Source: Bacilli bacterium
GTDB taxonomy: Bacteria > Bacillota_I > Bacilli_A > RFN20 > CAG-288
Reading direction: 5' to 3'
Length of the DNA: 7,753 nucleotides
Assembly: GCA_028707375.1 (NCBI GenBank)
Contig: JAQWCB010000036.1
Location: forward strand, 1 to 7,753
Below the pieces are notes generated by a model. That model made no database searches. It was not told the DNA's origin and saw only the letters and a list, made by a program, of their open reading frames with translations. This document shows positions 6,290-7,753 of the stretch, piece after piece; position 1 is the first letter of the stretch; each line of letters opens with the position of its first letter. Made by a program: the position numbers and the translations under genes.

Positions 6290-7246
6290 TTATTTGATGC
6301 ACTTTTGCAGAAAGTATTCAGATTTCTCGATGTAGGCTTTTTCATCATAGATAAAACTCATTCCGTGACAGGCCGGCTGAACAACTAATTTATCTTTATA
6401 AACATCCTTATTTGTCAAGGCTTGATAGTTCCTTTCTAAAAATTTGAAGGGAACATAAGTATCGCTTCCTCCGTGAATAAATAGCATGGGTGTTTTAGAT
6501 CTATTAAGCATGACAGTAGGAGAATCCTTAGTAAAAGAAATATGAAAGAAAAGTTTGGCGGCAACGCTGAGCGATGATAATAAAAAATCAGGAATGGTTC
6601 GCTTTTCGATATTGGCAATATAGTTTACTTGCTCTTTGATTGAAGAATACCCACAGTCTTCAATTGCGCATTTAACATTTCTAGGCAATGATTTCATGCC
6701 GCAGTCCATCATCACTGTCGCGGCTCCCATCGAATGACCAAATAAGCATATCTGAGCCTGGCTGTCACTGGAAATAATAAAATTGCACCACTTGATAATA
6801 TCGAACTTCTCGTTATATCCCATGCTCATATACTTGCCTTCGGATTTATTCTGTGCTCTTTGATCAATAAATAGTATATTGTAGCCTAAATCCTCATAGT
6901 AGTGCTTGCAGGGAATTGATAGCTCCTTCCAATACCCATTGTAGCCATGAACAGCGATGATATACTTATTGCTTGCGACTTTGTTCATATAAAGATAGCC
7001 GACCAATTTTAATTTATCAAAAGAGACAATGCTCACTTCGGTATGACTTGTGTTTTTCAACCAAACTTGCTCATATCTTTGCTGGTGTGTCTTGTCAGGG
7101 GAAACAGCGGGACTATGTTCCTTATCTCTTTCTCTATTTGGTGTTAGCATAATTTTCACAACTTTGTATCCAAATATTAAATATATGACAAATAGAACGA
7201 CAATTAAAATTAATAGTGATAGTAATATGATTTGATATAGTTGCAT
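6290..7246 (-). CDS. Membrane-anchored alpha/beta hydrolase, YqkD-like
   Basis: The 318-residue protein begins with one hydrophobic helix at about residues 5-25, followed by K/R residues at 28-40. It looks like an uncleaved anchor, and the positive charges after the helix would favour a cytoplasmic catalytic domain, though this is uncertain. The domain (about 70-318) shows the alpha/beta hydrolase plan: oxyanion motif HGYNG (100-104), FIDQRAQNKSEG (126-137), nucleophile elbow GHSMGA (S172), acid GGSDTYVP (D262) and ACHGMS (H294). The triad is therefore complete. The layout resembles B. subtilis YqkD and other COG1073-type serine hydrolases; the substrate is unknown. The ATG is 1 nt after the TGA of the AlkD-like gene, with AAAGGAG 7 nt upstream inside that gene, so the two are co-transcribed and probably coupled. 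Function cannot be assigned beyond esterase/peptidase-like hydrolysis. Confidence 0.85.
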   Translation of the reverse strand: MQLYQIILLSLLILIVVLFVIYLIFGYKVVKIMLTPNRERDKEHSPAVSPDKTHQQRYEQVWLKNTSHTEVSIVSFDKLKLVGYLYMNKVASNKYIIAVHGYNGYWKELSIPCKHYYEDLGYNILFIDQRAQNKSEGKYMSMGYNEKFDIIKWCNFIISSDSQAQICLFGHSMGAATVMMDCGMKSLPRNVKCAIEDCGYSSIKEQVNYIANIEKRTIPDFLLSSLSVAAKLFFHISFTKDSPTVMLNRSKTPMLFIHGGSDTYVPFKFLERNYQALTNKDVYKDKLVVQPACHGMSFIYDEKAYIEKSEYFLQKCIK

Positions 7247-7247
7247 T

Positions 7248-7753
7248 TCATCTCTCCTTTTGCATCTTTAAAATTGGGCGAAGCTTTCTAATCTTGACTT
7301 TTTCTTCATTACTTATTCTATAGGAATCAGTACATTTTGACAATGCGGCGGAGATGAGTGGATAGGAAAAATTAGATGTTCTGAAAAAGTTAAAAACCAA
7401 GCGTGGCTGATAGATATACATGACTGACATTACCCAGGCTTGAGCCATAATTAGGGTATGTTTGTTCGTGTCAGAAAAAAGATCAACAATTCTTTGACAA
7501 TTATCTATATCAGTTAAATCCGATTTAAGAAATCCAACATATCCTAAACGTTTGACAAATATGTTCTCAGATTTTAGATAGCGTTGAGCCTGCTGATAAT
7601 AGAAATCAAAGTCAATGGGTTTCTTAAAATATGTAATTAAATTATCGACGCGATACCAAGAATCAAGAGTGTCTAAGAAGGGTTCAATATCTTTAAGTTG
7701 TTTTTGAAAATCTCGATGGTCTCTGGACAATACAACATGGAAATAAACAAAAT
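7248..7753 (-). CDS. AlkD-like DNA alkylation repair protein, 5' end outside window
   Basis: The frame is open to the window edge, giving 167 complete codons. A TTG at 7730 could serve as a start, but the residues before it (FVYFHVV) continue a helix expected in the family, so I treat the gene as partial. Numbering from that TTG, W25 and D29 (in SWYRVDNL) match the AlkD catalytic W-x3-D pair, and W99 (in MAQAWVMS) matches the second substrate-facing Trp. The segments YLKSENIFVKRLGYVGFL (51-68) and DSYRISNEEKVKIRKL (135-150) are typical of the Bacillota members of this HEAT-like repeat family, which excise N3/N7-alkylated purines. About 60-70 N-terminal residues are probably missing. It ends with TGA, 1 nt before the hydrolase start. 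Confidence 0.82.
   Translation of the reverse strand, partial: FVYFHVVLSRDHRDFQKQLKDIEPFLDTLDSWYRVDNLITYFKKPIDFDFYYQQAQRYLKSENIFVKRLGYVGFLKSDLTDIDNCQRIVDLFSDTNKHTLIMAQAWVMSVMYIYQPRLVFNFFRTSNFSYPLISAALSKCTDSYRISNEEKVKIRKLRPILKMQKER
7254..7260 (-). promoter_or_regulatory. Ribosome binding site of the hydrolase gene
   Basis: AAAGGAG on the - strand lies 7 nt before the hydrolase ATG and inside the last codons of the AlkD-like gene. It confirms the hydrolase start. It also supports reading the TGA at 7250-7248 as a true stop, because initiation resumes immediately after it. Confidence 0.8.

Noticed and set aside
7050..7235. 61-residue + strand open frame opposite the hydrolase N-terminus
   Set aside because: It is antisense to the hydrolase signal-anchor region, and no ribosome binding site or family resemblance is visible.
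7248..7730. AlkD-like gene as a complete 160-residue protein starting at TTG 7730
   Set aside because: The frame is open to the window edge, the family is normally longer than 200 residues, and the codons before TTG fit the expected helix. A partial gene is more likely.
1..7753. CRISPR array, insertion sequence or phage attachment site
   Set aside because: I saw no regularly spaced direct repeats, transposase or integrase-like protein, or duplicated tRNA 3' end in the window.

Overview
This window is the distal half of a bacterial ribosomal protein superoperon (spc plus alpha operons) on the + strand, followed by a short convergent - strand block. Gene order is rpsE (3' end only), rplO, secY, adk, map, infA, rpmJ, rpsM, rpsK, rpoA and rplQ. 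The adk-map-infA-rpmJ insertion between secY and rpsM, the zinc-type adenylate kinase lid, strong AGGAGG Shine-Dalgarno sites and moderately AT-rich DNA all point to a Bacillota / Mycoplasmatota-type organism. Tryptophans in the conserved proteins are read from TGG, and one gene ends at a TGA followed at once by a Shine-Dalgarno-preceded ATG, so the standard bacterial code is used rather than the mycoplasma code. I cannot name the genus.

Region 1-5946 is one tightly packed transcription unit. Junctions are overlaps (rpsE/rplO and adk/map share TAATG; map/infA overlap by 14 nt) or gaps of 1 to 28 nt, and I saw no internal terminator. It supplies ribosomal proteins S5, L15, L36, S13, S11 and L17, the translocon pore SecY, adenylate kinase, methionine aminopeptidase, IF-1 and the RNA polymerase alpha subunit, so translation, protein export, N-terminal processing and transcription are co-expressed. 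rpmD (L30), normally between rpsE and rplO, is absent from this locus. SecY has a serine-rich TM6-TM7 cytoplasmic loop, and L17 has a basic N-terminal extension with altered N-terminal motifs.

Region 5947-6289 is intergenic. It holds a terminator for the ribosomal operon that also looks functional on the other strand, then a second terminator, a tRNA-Thr(CGU) gene and its own near-consensus promoter, these three on the - strand. The tRNA has two stem mismatches but an otherwise canonical tertiary core.

Region 6290-7753 on the - strand is a two-gene block: an AlkD-like DNA alkylation repair protein (5' end beyond the window) followed, after a single base, by a membrane-anchored alpha/beta hydrolase of the YqkD-like type. 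The ECF transporter and truA genes that usually follow rplQ in Bacilli are not seen here. I found no mobile element, CRISPR array or clearly new multi-gene system; most of the window is housekeeping, with local oddities in SecY, L17 and the tRNA.
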